A stretch of DNA of 64,000 nt from contig NZ_FCON02000001.1 in NCBI RefSeq assembly GCF_001544535.1, positions 186,001 to 250,000 on the forward strand, given 5' to 3'. This document shows, piece by piece, positions 25,762 to 34,527 of this stretch. The stretch is from Caballeronia choica. Lineage in GTDB: Bacteria; Pseudomonadota; Gammaproteobacteria; Burkholderiales; Burkholderiaceae. Each line of letters opens with the position of its first letter. Position 1 is the first letter of the stretch. The notes under the pieces were generated by a model that did no database searches, was not told the origin of the DNA, and saw only the letters and a list, made by a program, of their open reading frames with translations. A program made the position numbers and the translations under genes.

Positions 25762-26238
25762 ATGGCCAAGAAAACCGCTCCGTTGCTACCCAGGACTGAA
25801 CTGCGTCTCCAGCAGTTCGGAGAGCGATTGCGCCTGGGCCGCCTGCGTCGACGCTTGACGGGCAAGCAGGTCGCGGAACGAGCGGGGATGACGCCAGTCA
25901 CATTGCGGAGTCTGGAGAAGGGGAGTTCGGGGGTCACCATAGGCGCGTATTTGGCTGTCATGCAGGTATTGGGGGCCGAAAATGATCTTGATCTGCTGCT
26001 GAAGGACGATCCCCTCGGCCGTAGCCTACAAGACGCAGCGCTGCCCAAGAGATCACGCGTTACCAGGCAAGTTGCATTGCCGGCGCCAACGCGTGATGCC
26101 TCTACTTCTGCGCATGCCGAGAAAACAGATTCGACCGTTGCGGGCAATTGGACCGCAGATGACACGTTCGTCAGTACCGACACCCTGACCGCTCTGATCG
26201 ACATTCCCGCGCCTGGCAAGAAGAGGCCCGCGAGATGA
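25762..26238 (+). CDS. hipB: HipB-like antitoxin, XRE-family HTH
   Basis: A 158-residue DNA-binding protein. The XRE helix-turn-helix spans about residues 14-70 (FGERLRLGRLRRRLTGKQVA, then ERAGMTPVTLRSLEKGSSGV). A polar tail of about 70 residues follows, which is longer than E. coli HipB (88 residues) and may contact or protect the kinase. Its stop overlaps the hipA start (ATGA at 26235). It should neutralise HipA and repress its own promoter. Confidence 0.88.
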   Translation: MAKKTAPLLPRTELRLQQFGERLRLGRLRRRLTGKQVAERAGMTPVTLRSLEKGSSGVTIGAYLAVMQVLGAENDLDLLLKDDPLGRSLQDAALPKRSRVTRQVALPAPTRDASTSAHAEKTDSTVAGNWTADDTFVSTDTLTALIDIPAPGKKRPAR

Positions 26239-27515
26239 GCAATGGTTTGATCGCCGTCTATGGTGATTGGGACGGCCTTGCCGAGCCGGTGAGACTCGGC
26301 AGGCTTTACACGCGTCCTTCTGGCGTTCACGAAATCTTCGAATACGAGTTTGACGACGAAGTGCTGAATCGGCGAGAGATCAGAGGCCTCAAGCTCGACC
26401 CGCGGCTCGGTTGGTACGCGGGCCGTCAGTATCCGCCGCAGGGGCAGCAGGCATTTGGTGCATTCAGCGACGCAAGCCCGGATCGGTGGGGACGCCTCTT
26501 GATGCGTCGGCGGCTGGAGCGGGCGCAGCGCGCTGGTCGGGCGGACCCCAAGGCGCGGCTCCGTGAATCGGATTACCTGATGGGCGTGCATGACGCATAT
26601 CGCGTCGGTGCGTTGCGTTTTCGGCGCAACGACGAAGGGCCTTTCCTGGACGATCATCACGACACGGCAGCGCCACCCTTTGTGCAATTGCGTGCGCTGG
26701 AGGCTGCGAGCCTCGCCCTGGAAGGCGATAAAGACAATATGGCAAGCGAGGCCGACGAATGGCTGCGCATGCTAATTGCGCCGGGCGGTTCATTGGGGGG
26801 CGCGCGTCCCAAGGCTAGCGTGGTCGATCCGACAGGGCACCTTTGGATCGCCAAGTTTCCCAGTGTGCGTGACGACTACGACGTTGGAGCCTGGGAAATG
26901 GTCGTGTACACCCTTGCCAAAGCCTGCGGGCTTGACGTGCCCAATGCGCTGGTCCGGCGATTCGGCGGTGCCCACCACACTTTCCTGGTCAAGCGATTCG
27001 ATCGTACGGCACAAGGGCGGCGCAGACACTTTGCTTCAGCGATGAACCTGACCGGCCATCAAGATGGTGACGATGCCTCGACGGGTGCCGGCTACCTGGA
27101 AATCGCGCGGGTGTTGATGACCGATGGCACAAGTACCGACGCAGATCTGCGGGAGCTATGGTCACGCATTGTCTTCAATCTGCTCGTTTCCAATACCGAC
27201 GATCATCTGCGTAACCACGGTTTTTTGCTGGAACCGGAGAGGGGGTGGGCGCTTTCCCCGGCATTCGACATGAACCCGGTAGCGCACGCGAGTGGACTCA
27301 AGCTCAATATCACTGAAGCGGACAACGCGATGGATCTGGAATTGGCGAGATCGGTCGCTCATTATTTCCGAGTGTCCGTTGACGAGGCTGAAGAGATCAT
27401 TTCGAATCAGATTCAGGTCGTCTCGCAGTGGCGGACGATCGCGGAATCCCTGACAATCTCTGCAAGAGAACAGCGGCAGATGGAAACTGCCTTTCGTCTC
27501 GCCGTGCGTGCATGA
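26235..27515 (+). CDS. hipA: HipA-like serine/threonine kinase toxin
   Basis: A 426-residue HipA kinase. The glycine-rich ATP/autophosphorylation loop is GGSLGGARPKASVVD (about residues 184-198, K193). The ATP-side segment LWIAKFPS precedes a conserved Glu (E221). The catalytic loop is SNTDDHLRNHG (319-329) and the metal-binding segment is SPAFDMNP (341-348). All key residues appear intact, so it should be active. HipA proteins phosphorylate targets such as glutamyl-tRNA synthetase and cause growth arrest; the target here is unknown. It is translationally coupled to the HipB-like antitoxin within a lower-GC island. Confidence 0.92.
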   Translation: MSNGLIAVYGDWDGLAEPVRLGRLYTRPSGVHEIFEYEFDDEVLNRREIRGLKLDPRLGWYAGRQYPPQGQQAFGAFSDASPDRWGRLLMRRRLERAQRAGRADPKARLRESDYLMGVHDAYRVGALRFRRNDEGPFLDDHHDTAAPPFVQLRALEAASLALEGDKDNMASEADEWLRMLIAPGGSLGGARPKASVVDPTGHLWIAKFPSVRDDYDVGAWEMVVYTLAKACGLDVPNALVRRFGGAHHTFLVKRFDRTAQGRRRHFASAMNLTGHQDGDDASTGAGYLEIARVLMTDGTSTDADLRELWSRIVFNLLVSNTDDHLRNHGFLLEPERGWALSPAFDMNPVAHASGLKLNITEADNAMDLELARSVAHYFRVSVDEAEEIISNQIQVVSQWRTIAESLTISAREQRQMETAFRLAVRA

Positions 27516-27649
27516 ATACCAATTAGATCAACCTTGATCAATTCATTTGCCGGCATTTGCAATGCCTCTAACGCTTCCACAACTCGAGTGCCACATATGA
27601 CGCTCCCGATGGAGACAACTGGCAGTGCTTCCATGCTGCCACTTGCGAA

Positions 27650-28231
27650 ATGCCCGCGCTGACCGACTCGCTCTTCTTCGCAATCTACCCCGACGCCGCG
27701 GCCGCCGGCCGCATTGCTCGGCTTGCGCAACGCGTGCAAGCCGAGCACGGCCTCAAAAGCAAGCCCGTCGCGATGGAGCGCTTTCATGTGACGCTGCATC
27801 ATCTAGGCGCCTTTGCGGGCGTGCCGGAGGATGTCGTTGCAATGGCCTGCGACGCGGCATCCCAAGTCGCGCTTGCGCCGTTCGATGTCACGTTCGACCG
27901 CACGTCGAGTTTCCCGGGGCGACGGAGCAAGCGGCCGTTCGTTCTGCGCGCGGGCTCGGAGAACAACGGCCTGCTCGAACTGCAAGCGACACTCGGACTT
28001 GCATTGCAAGCTGCTGGACTCGCGGTCAAAGCCAACTCGCGTTATACGCCACATGTGACTTTGCTCTACGACGAACACCGTCCTGCCGAACGATCCGTCG
28101 ATCCGATCGGTTGGGCCGTGCGAGAATTTGTGCTCGTGCGCAGTCTGCTGGGCCGGTCGCAATATGTGCAGTTGGCGCGTTGGCTGCTACTGGCAAGAGG
28201 CGCCGGACAAAAAGAAAGCGCGAGAATCTAG
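27650..28231 (+). CDS. 2'-5' RNA ligase family (LigT/ThpR-like) 2H phosphoesterase
   Basis: A 193-residue protein of the 2H superfamily. Both catalytic H-x-T-x tetrapeptides are present: H46-V-T-L in MERFHVTLHHLG and H135-V-T-L in YTPHVTLLYDE. Bacterial members act as RNA 2',3'-cyclic phosphodiesterases and can ligate or cleave 2'-5' linkages. It lies between hipBA and the McrB-like gene. Housekeeping ThpR-type genes also occur alone, so the island context does not by itself make it a defence gene. No strong ribosome site precedes the ATG. Confidence 0.92.
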   Translation: MPALTDSLFFAIYPDAAAAGRIARLAQRVQAEHGLKSKPVAMERFHVTLHHLGAFAGVPEDVVAMACDAASQVALAPFDVTFDRTSSFPGRRSKRPFVLRAGSENNGLLELQATLGLALQAAGLAVKANSRYTPHVTLLYDEHRPAERSVDPIGWAVREFVLVRSLLGRSQYVQLARWLLLARGAGQKESARI

Positions 28232-28514
28232 CGCAATCCGGGCTACACGATTGCGTAGTCCATCGGTATTCGACCTATTAAAGATCGCCGGGTCTGCGTC
28301 AGGCAAGTATCTCGTGCATGGGGATCGCAGGAGTCAGTTTCCCGTGGCGTCTTAATCTTCGGCAAAGTCGTGAGACGGCTCTTGCGGCGCTGGCAAATCG
28401 CCGCCGCCTTTTCCCAAGCGCGAGGATGCAAATGGACACTCACAACATTCATGCTTTCAGACGATTGCGGACCGCGGTATTCTTCAGACCTCTTTCCGGA
28501 TATCTGACACGCGC

Positions 28515-31262
28515 ATGAGCCGTTACTGTGGAGAAGTTGACCCCAAGCCCATCCTGGATGCCGCCGCGCACTGGCGCGACGTCGCATTGCTCGGCGAGGG
28601 CTCTGTGCTGACTACGACAAAGCTCTGGACGAACGACGCGGTCGATGCACTCCACCGATATTTCGTTCAAAGACTCGATGTCGGCGAGGGTAATTTCCTC
28701 TCCAAGCTGGAAACGCAGTTGGAACCCGTGGACTCTTCCGCGAAGCAATTGGCGGCCGAGATGATGTGGTTGATGTACTTGTGTCCGAGCAGCCTCAGTC
28801 CCGGCCACAAACGGCGAACCATTGAAACCATGTGGGCCTGGTCGGGCGAACCCTTTCCCTCGGATTCTCCCTGGCTCCAGGATGAGGTGCTTGGCGGCGT
28901 CGGCAGCGCAGGCCCAGGGTTCAATCAAAATCAGTGGCGTGAACTCGTCTTTCTAATCGACTTTATCCGTGCCTTCCGTGCGCTGGATAGTTCCGACCAG
29001 CAGCGATTGGTGGCCGATGCCTGGTCATTCGACGAGTGGCTAACCTTCGTTCCGGGCTGGAAGGAGCGGCAGTTTCGTCACATGCTTCTGTTCATGCTTT
29101 TCCCAGATACATTCGAGCGAATTTTCGGCCAAACCGACCGAAAGGCGATCGCGCATCACTATTCGCAACGCACGCCGCGGGAACTGAACGGTCTTGATCC
29201 GCTGCAGTTGGACCGGGAGATCCAGACGATTCGCCAGCGGCTCGAAGAGGAAAAAGGCACGAGTGAGATCGACTTCTATGTTCCGCCCTTACGCGCCGAG
29301 TGGAAAACGGAGACGTTCGCGGCTGCAACCGAGGACGTCACCGAGGCACACGTACGTAGCGCCCTGGCGGAGATCGACAAAGAAGGCATCCCGGATGGTG
29401 CGCACTCGACGAGCTACGATCTAACGGCAGGCGGTAACCGCTATCCGCCGAAGCTTGTTTTGTCGCTCGCTGTAAAGTACGCGACCGGGGAACCACTCGA
29501 CCGAGCGAACTTCAGCGGGGGCGAAGAGTCGTCGTCGTTCCGACTATTGCGCCGCTTGGGCTTCACGATCGAGCCGAAGCCCAGGGACAACAGCGAAATC
29601 GAAGAACTGCTTGGTCGGTTCGTGGCTCAGTCGCAAGCAGGAAAGGATTTGGGCGTGCAGGGATATGTTCGGGAATATCGAGGCCTAAAAGTCAACGTTA
29701 GTTTTGGAAAAGGTAACTTCGCGCGGATTACCTGGATTGCGTTCCTTGCTGAAGGGCAGTCCGTCTCGCGCGGCATAAATCCAGTATTGCTCTACTTTAG
29801 GAGAGAGCGCCAACTTTTGCTTTGCTATGGTGAGAGCGAGGAAAATCCGGCCAGGATTTCCTGGGGAAGCCTTGCTGGTTCCGAGACAGTTGCAGATTGG
29901 TTTCAGGCGAAGTATGGGCGCAAGCCCGATCGTTACGGCGATTCCTACGTCCGCGCTTCTTACAATGTCGACGAGCCCTTGCCGATCGCCGATATACATC
30001 GGGAACTCGACGAAATGATTGACTCGTACGAGACGGTGTTGTCATCAAACAATGTCGGCGTGCAGGAAGACGAACATGAGTCGCAGTCCAACGAGGTCTT
30101 GTTACCGTTCAGGGCAGACATCGGAGAAGCCGTTCGCGCGTTCGCTGAAGCGCTGAGCGACTCAGCGGTCCGATTTGGCGAACGACACGACATGCTGGTC
30201 GCATCGTTCATTGCCGGCCTTGTCACGAAACCTCTCGTGATCCTCACCGGATTGTCCGGATCGGGGAAGACGCAAATTGCCATGCGCTTTGGTGAATGGC
30301 TGGGTGCGGGCCGTCTGCACGTTGCGGCGGTTCGGCCGGACTGGACAGGGGCCGAAGCCCTTTTCGGTTACGAGGACGGTCTGAAGCCACACGTCGACGG
30401 GAAGGCGGCATGGTCCGTGCCGGGCCCACTGGAATTCATGTTGAAGGCGGCAGCGGATCCGCATCATCCTTATCTTCTTCTGCTCGACGAGATGAACCTG
30501 GCGCACGTCGAGCGTTACTTGTCGGACGTTCTATCGGGTATGGAATCGGGGCAGCGTTGTCTGCCGGATCTCGTTCGTGGCGCCGATGGTTGCTGGCGGA
30601 CGCGGGGGCGAAGTGAAAAGGAGCGAGTGCCATTCCCGCGCAATGTCTGGATCGTCGGGACGGTCAACGTCGACGAGACGACGTATATGTTTTCACCCAA
30701 AGTCCTCGATCGCGCAAACACGTTCGAATTTCGCGTCGAGACGGGCGATTTGTCGGCTGACGCGCGAAAGCCCATGAATTGCGCGGCGGGCGATGACGAA
30801 CTGGTGAGAGGACTTCTGAGCATCGCCCGCGATGACGACTGGCAACTCACGCGGCCGTCCAGTTTCGCGGACGACCTCATTCCGCGCTTGCGGCAGCTAC
30901 ATCAGTTGCTCTGCCGTTACAACCTCGAATTCGGACACCGGGTGTTTTATGAAGCGCTGCGATTCGCTTCGCTCGCGGAGCAGGCCGGATTGCAGGAATT
31001 GGAAACAGTCCTCGATCGGATCGTCATGCAAAAGGTCTTGCCACGATTGCACGGCTCGCGACGCCGGCTCGAATTGCCCTTGCTGGCATTGGCCTTGTAT
31101 TGTCGCGATCTTCCGGAATCGCTGGTGTCCGACCAGAAGTTACCCACGCTCGAAGTAGAAGCGGTGTCCGAATCAGGCGCGCGGCTTCCCTCTGCACATG
31201 CCAAGGTCGTGCGCATGCTTCAGAATCTGCGCCTGAATCAGTTCGCCAGTTTTACCGAGTAA
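28515..31262 (+). CDS. McrB-like AAA+ GTPase with multi-domain N-terminus
   Basis: A 915-residue protein. Residues 1-250 are a helical module often preceding McrB-like ATPases (AAEMMWLMYLCPSSLS). About 275-350 resembles the ScoMcrA-type N-terminal head domain (SYDLTAGGNRYPPKLVLSLA). About 365-500 matches the MrcB N-terminal/DUF3578 domain (VQGYVREYRGLKVNVSFGKG ... LLLCYGESEENPARISWG). The McrB-type AAA+ motor has Walker A GLSGSGKTQIA (about 576-586) and Walker B LLLLDEMNLAHVERYLSDVL (about 653). The sensor motif NVDETTYMFSPKVLDRAN lies at about 717. It is separated by 3 bp from the DUF2357 nuclease gene. It probably forms the GTP-driven ring of a modification-dependent restriction system. Confidence 0.88.
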   Translation: MSRYCGEVDPKPILDAAAHWRDVALLGEGSVLTTTKLWTNDAVDALHRYFVQRLDVGEGNFLSKLETQLEPVDSSAKQLAAEMMWLMYLCPSSLSPGHKRRTIETMWAWSGEPFPSDSPWLQDEVLGGVGSAGPGFNQNQWRELVFLIDFIRAFRALDSSDQQRLVADAWSFDEWLTFVPGWKERQFRHMLLFMLFPDTFERIFGQTDRKAIAHHYSQRTPRELNGLDPLQLDREIQTIRQRLEEEKGTSEIDFYVPPLRAEWKTETFAAATEDVTEAHVRSALAEIDKEGIPDGAHSTSYDLTAGGNRYPPKLVLSLAVKYATGEPLDRANFSGGEESSSFRLLRRLGFTIEPKPRDNSEIEELLGRFVAQSQAGKDLGVQGYVREYRGLKVNVSFGKGNFARITWIAFLAEGQSVSRGINPVLLYFRRERQLLLCYGESEENPARISWGSLAGSETVADWFQAKYGRKPDRYGDSYVRASYNVDEPLPIADIHRELDEMIDSYETVLSSNNVGVQEDEHESQSNEVLLPFRADIGEAVRAFAEALSDSAVRFGERHDMLVASFIAGLVTKPLVILTGLSGSGKTQIAMRFGEWLGAGRLHVAAVRPDWTGAEALFGYEDGLKPHVDGKAAWSVPGPLEFMLKAAADPHHPYLLLLDEMNLAHVERYLSDVLSGMESGQRCLPDLVRGADGCWRTRGRSEKERVPFPRNVWIVGTVNVDETTYMFSPKVLDRANTFEFRVETGDLSADARKPMNCAAGDDELVRGLLSIARDDDWQLTRPSSFADDLIPRLRQLHQLLCRYNLEFGHRVFYEALRFASLAEQAGLQELETVLDRIVMQKVLPRLHGSRRRLELPLLALALYCRDLPESLVSDQKLPTLEVEAVSESGARLPSAHAKVVRMLQNLRLNQFASFTE

Positions 31263-31265
31263 GTC

Positions 31266-33548
31266 GTGCGCCCGGTTTTCACCGCCATCGCCTCGTTGTA
31301 CGACTCGACGAACGCAATCGGAGCGCGTCTCCGTGTCGCGGTGCTACCCCGCAGACAAGGTTCGCGTCAGGACACACTGTGGTGCTCGGACGACCAGTCA
31401 GAACCGAGTTGCGGCATCAGCGCCATCGAAGTTGTCGAGGGAAACGAATACCGTTACGAATGGATCGGCATCGACCCGTCTGTAAGTCGATTGCGTGCCG
31501 ACCCCGAGGAGATTTTCCAGCCCGACACGATGGACGGACGGTCCGGGCGGCTGCGCCCGGGATTGGCGACCGGCACCGTTCAGATCGAGTTAGCGTCCGA
31601 ATCGGGTGTGCTCGGTCGACTGGAAATCGAAGTTCGTTCGCGCAAGCTAAACTATGCGTCTGAATATCAATGGATGTTGCGCGACATCGCCGAGCGGATG
31701 ACCGAGCTCGTCATGGATCGTTTCGCTGTGAGCGGAACGCGCTTTGAGCAAGACGAGACGCGCGACGCCGTCACGCTTTATCAGCGCTTTGCATTCTTGC
31801 GGGCGCTTATCGATAGCGAACGGTTTCAGAATGCGATCCGCGAGATACTTCGCCGACCGCATACGGCTTGGGACAGTAACGTCGAGTGGGTTCATCCCGG
31901 CGTTGGTTTGCGTGCCGGCTCACAAGTCGCGCGTCAGTTGATGCGGGCGGGCTCTCGATTGAAGTGGACCGACGGTCCGATCTCATCGGTCCCTTCACGC
32001 CTGGAACGAAGGCGATCCGAGGCGACGCACGACACGACACCCAACCGGTTCATCAAGTTCGCGCTCGAGCATTGGCGTCAGGTCATGGGTGACATGGATC
32101 GTCGCTTGGCCGAAACGAGCACGCCGGCCACGTTGCGCGGCCGCCGCGAAATTGCCGAGGTGGTGATTCGCCTGGACGACATGCTGCATCACGAATTATT
32201 TGCCGATCTAGGGCCGATGATGCGTTTTCCCGCCGACGATCAGGTATTGCAGAAACGTGAGGGGTATCGCGACGTCTTCAAAGCCTACGTGGAATTCGAA
32301 CTGGCGTCGCGACTGTCATGGCAAGACGCTGAGGGGAGTCATCAGGCGGGAATTCGTGACGTCGCGACGCTCTATGAACACTGGGCGTTCATCGAGTTGG
32401 CGCAGATGGTGGCGGAGTTGATCGGTCATTCGTTTGACCTCGGTCCGCTCGTGAAGACACGCAAGGATGGACTCAGCGTGGTGCTTCAGTCGGGTGTCGA
32501 AACGGTGTTGAGGGGCGAGGTGGAGCGCCTGGGTCGGCACATGGTGGTGGAGCTGTGTTTCAATCGGACCTTCGGCGTGAGTAGCAAGCAAATCGCATCG
32601 TGGACAAGGCCTATGCGTCCCGATTATTCACTGTTGATCCACGCCGCAGAGAGCGAGCAGGCCGGTTTCGAGCCCGTGGTCATTCACTTTGATGCCAAAT
32701 ATCGAGTCGATTTCATCGAAGATCTCCTGGGCGCGGCCGACGATCCGGTCGATTCGATGCCAACGGATGCTCCCAACGATGATCTCCGTCGTGGCGGCGC
32801 GCTGCGCGCCGACCTCTTGAAGATGCATGCCTATCGCGATGCCATACGCAGGACCGCTGGAGCCTACGTCTTGTACCCGGGAGGCGACGATGAAGTCAAA
32901 GGCCTTCCCTTCACCGAGTTTCATGAACTCCTGCCGGGTCTGGGCGCGTTCGTGCTACGCCCGGGAAGCGACGGGACGACTAGCGGCGCCAGCGCAGTCA
33001 AACGATTTCTTGATGAGGTGCTCGATCACGTCGCTACGCGTCTAACCCGGCACGAGCGAGGGCGGTACTGGCAGGAGGAAATTTACGGTGATCGTTCACG
33101 AAACCCCGTTTTGCTCGAAGCGCCGATGCCGGAAACGAACGTCCTGATCGGTTTTGTGAAAGGTCCGGAACATTGGGCCTGGATCGAGCGGAACAAGTCA
33201 TACAACGTCCGCGTGGAGGGGAGGGCCGGCGGAGTTCGGTCCGATGCCCGACTTCTACAGGCCCAACTTCTGTTGCTCTATTGTCCTTCGATGGTGCGTC
33301 TCGCCTTGGCTCGTATCGTTTCGGACCCGGAATGCGTGGCGTGTGCGGGCATGAAGGCCACAGGCTATCCTGAACCGCGCGGAGACTATTGGTGCGTTCA
33401 ACTGACCTGGATCGACCGAGCAGATTGGCTCATCGGCTTTTCTTCGTCCGCGCTCGACGCGTTCGTCCGACGTTCGGGGCGCTTGCGTGGTGAGCCGACG
33501 GTGCTCTCATGGGCTGAGCTCCGGCGTCTTGCCGAATTCGAGGAATGA
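31266..33548 (+). CDS. DUF2357 / McrC-like nuclease subunit
   Basis: A 760-residue partner of the McrB-like motor. About residues 125-360 form the DUF2357 region (YASEYQWMLRDIAERMTELV; NRFIKFALEHW), which in McrC proteins inserts into the McrB ring. A PD-(D/E)xK nuclease core follows: RDVATLYEHWAFIEL, then RPDYSLLI (about 449) and VIHFDAKYRVDF (about 472). About 620-760 is a C-terminal module beginning VLIGFVKGPEHWAWIERNKS and ending with GYPEPRGDYWCVQL, which looks like a PUA/EVE-type fold and may read modified bases. The start is GTG, 3 bp after the McrB stop. Confidence 0.85.
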   Translation: MRPVFTAIASLYDSTNAIGARLRVAVLPRRQGSRQDTLWCSDDQSEPSCGISAIEVVEGNEYRYEWIGIDPSVSRLRADPEEIFQPDTMDGRSGRLRPGLATGTVQIELASESGVLGRLEIEVRSRKLNYASEYQWMLRDIAERMTELVMDRFAVSGTRFEQDETRDAVTLYQRFAFLRALIDSERFQNAIREILRRPHTAWDSNVEWVHPGVGLRAGSQVARQLMRAGSRLKWTDGPISSVPSRLERRRSEATHDTTPNRFIKFALEHWRQVMGDMDRRLAETSTPATLRGRREIAEVVIRLDDMLHHELFADLGPMMRFPADDQVLQKREGYRDVFKAYVEFELASRLSWQDAEGSHQAGIRDVATLYEHWAFIELAQMVAELIGHSFDLGPLVKTRKDGLSVVLQSGVETVLRGEVERLGRHMVVELCFNRTFGVSSKQIASWTRPMRPDYSLLIHAAESEQAGFEPVVIHFDAKYRVDFIEDLLGAADDPVDSMPTDAPNDDLRRGGALRADLLKMHAYRDAIRRTAGAYVLYPGGDDEVKGLPFTEFHELLPGLGAFVLRPGSDGTTSGASAVKRFLDEVLDHVATRLTRHERGRYWQEEIYGDRSRNPVLLEAPMPETNVLIGFVKGPEHWAWIERNKSYNVRVEGRAGGVRSDARLLQAQLLLLYCPSMVRLALARIVSDPECVACAGMKATGYPEPRGDYWCVQLTWIDRADWLIGFSSSALDAFVRRSGRLRGEPTVLSWAELRRLAEFEE

Positions 33549-33904
33549 CATGCATAGGTTGTGTGGCGACGTCCGGAGCTAGATTCGGTCTGACACCGTC
33601 GAGCGTGAATTTGACTGGTTCCTATCAAGATCGGGTAAGCCATAGAATTTGTCATTTTGCCGCCGCTGTTTTTGGCCCTGTCTAATAGCTTTCTCAAAAA
33701 AGCTAAACTACAACGCAGTGCGCCAATGCCGACTTCCCTCGCGAAGACAGTCGAAGCCCGTTTTGCCGATCCACTTCTGCCGAGCAAGCACACGCCGTCA
33801 CGATTCGGCGCGTTCCAGGTCGCTTTCGCGGTGCTGTCCAGCGTGACTTCAAATATTGCGCCTCGTGATTGCGACTCACGAGCTTCCATTTCCTGCCACA
33901 AGAC
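33549..33904. other. Non-coding right edge of the accessory island
   Basis: This 356-bp gap contains a short hairpin, TAGCTTT (33686-33692) with AAAGCTA (33699-33705). The hairpin is followed by A-rich rather than T-rich sequence. No gene, integrase or copy of the left-edge sequence was recognised. Confidence 0.4.
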
Positions 33905-34468
33905 ATGACCCAACCCCGTCTCCTACCAATCACCCCCGAGACCCACCGCGTCCAGATCGACCTCGCCTACGCGACCGATCGCAACTTCACCGGCAAGCCG
34001 ATCTACAAAACCGCCCATTGCTTGCTGCTCGAACCTGCCGAAGCCGCCTTGCGCCGCGCGGTCGCTATCGCCGCGACCATCGGTACGACACTGAAGATCT
34101 TCGACGCCTACCGCCCGCCGCAAGCCCAGCAGGTGCTCTGGAACTTCCTGCCCGACCCGACCTACATCGCCGAACTCGGCCGCGGCTCGAACCACAGCCG
34201 CGGCACGGCGATCGACCTGACGCTCGTCGACGCGAGCGACGCCGAGCTCGACATGGGCACCGGCTTCGACGCGATGGTCGCGGCCTCGGAGCACTTCCAC
34301 CCGGGCTTGCCGGAACACGTCCAGCGCAACCGCACGCTGCTGCTCGGCGTGATGCACGGCGCGGGTTTCACGCATATCGCGAGCGAGTGGTGGCATTACG
34401 AATTGCCGGGCTCGCACGACCTCCCCGTGATCGACAACAGCGAAAGCGGCCCGCTGCGCCTGATGTAA
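33905..34468 (+). CDS. ddpX: D-alanyl-D-alanine dipeptidase (VanX/DdpX family)
   Basis: A 187-residue zinc dipeptidase of peptidase family M15D. The motifs SNHSRGTAIDLTL (H97, D104) and SEWWHYE (E161, H164) give the zinc ligands and catalytic base. DAYRP (R70) is the transition-state-stabilising arginine region. There is no signal peptide, so it is cytosolic like E. coli DdpX. It is the first of six genes with a complete dipeptide-type ABC transporter, mirroring the E. coli ddpXABCDF operon that salvages D-Ala-D-Ala from cell wall. Start at 33905 by family length; no strong ribosome site. Confidence 0.92.
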   Translation: MTQPRLLPITPETHRVQIDLAYATDRNFTGKPIYKTAHCLLLEPAEAALRRAVAIAATIGTTLKIFDAYRPPQAQQVLWNFLPDPTYIAELGRGSNHSRGTAIDLTLVDASDAELDMGTGFDAMVAASEHFHPGLPEHVQRNRTLLLGVMHGAGFTHIASEWWHYELPGSHDLPVIDNSESGPLRLM

Positions 34469-34527
34469 CCATCGCCCATTCGCCCATTCGCCCCGGAACA
34501 ACAACTCACCACACACGGAACGCGACT

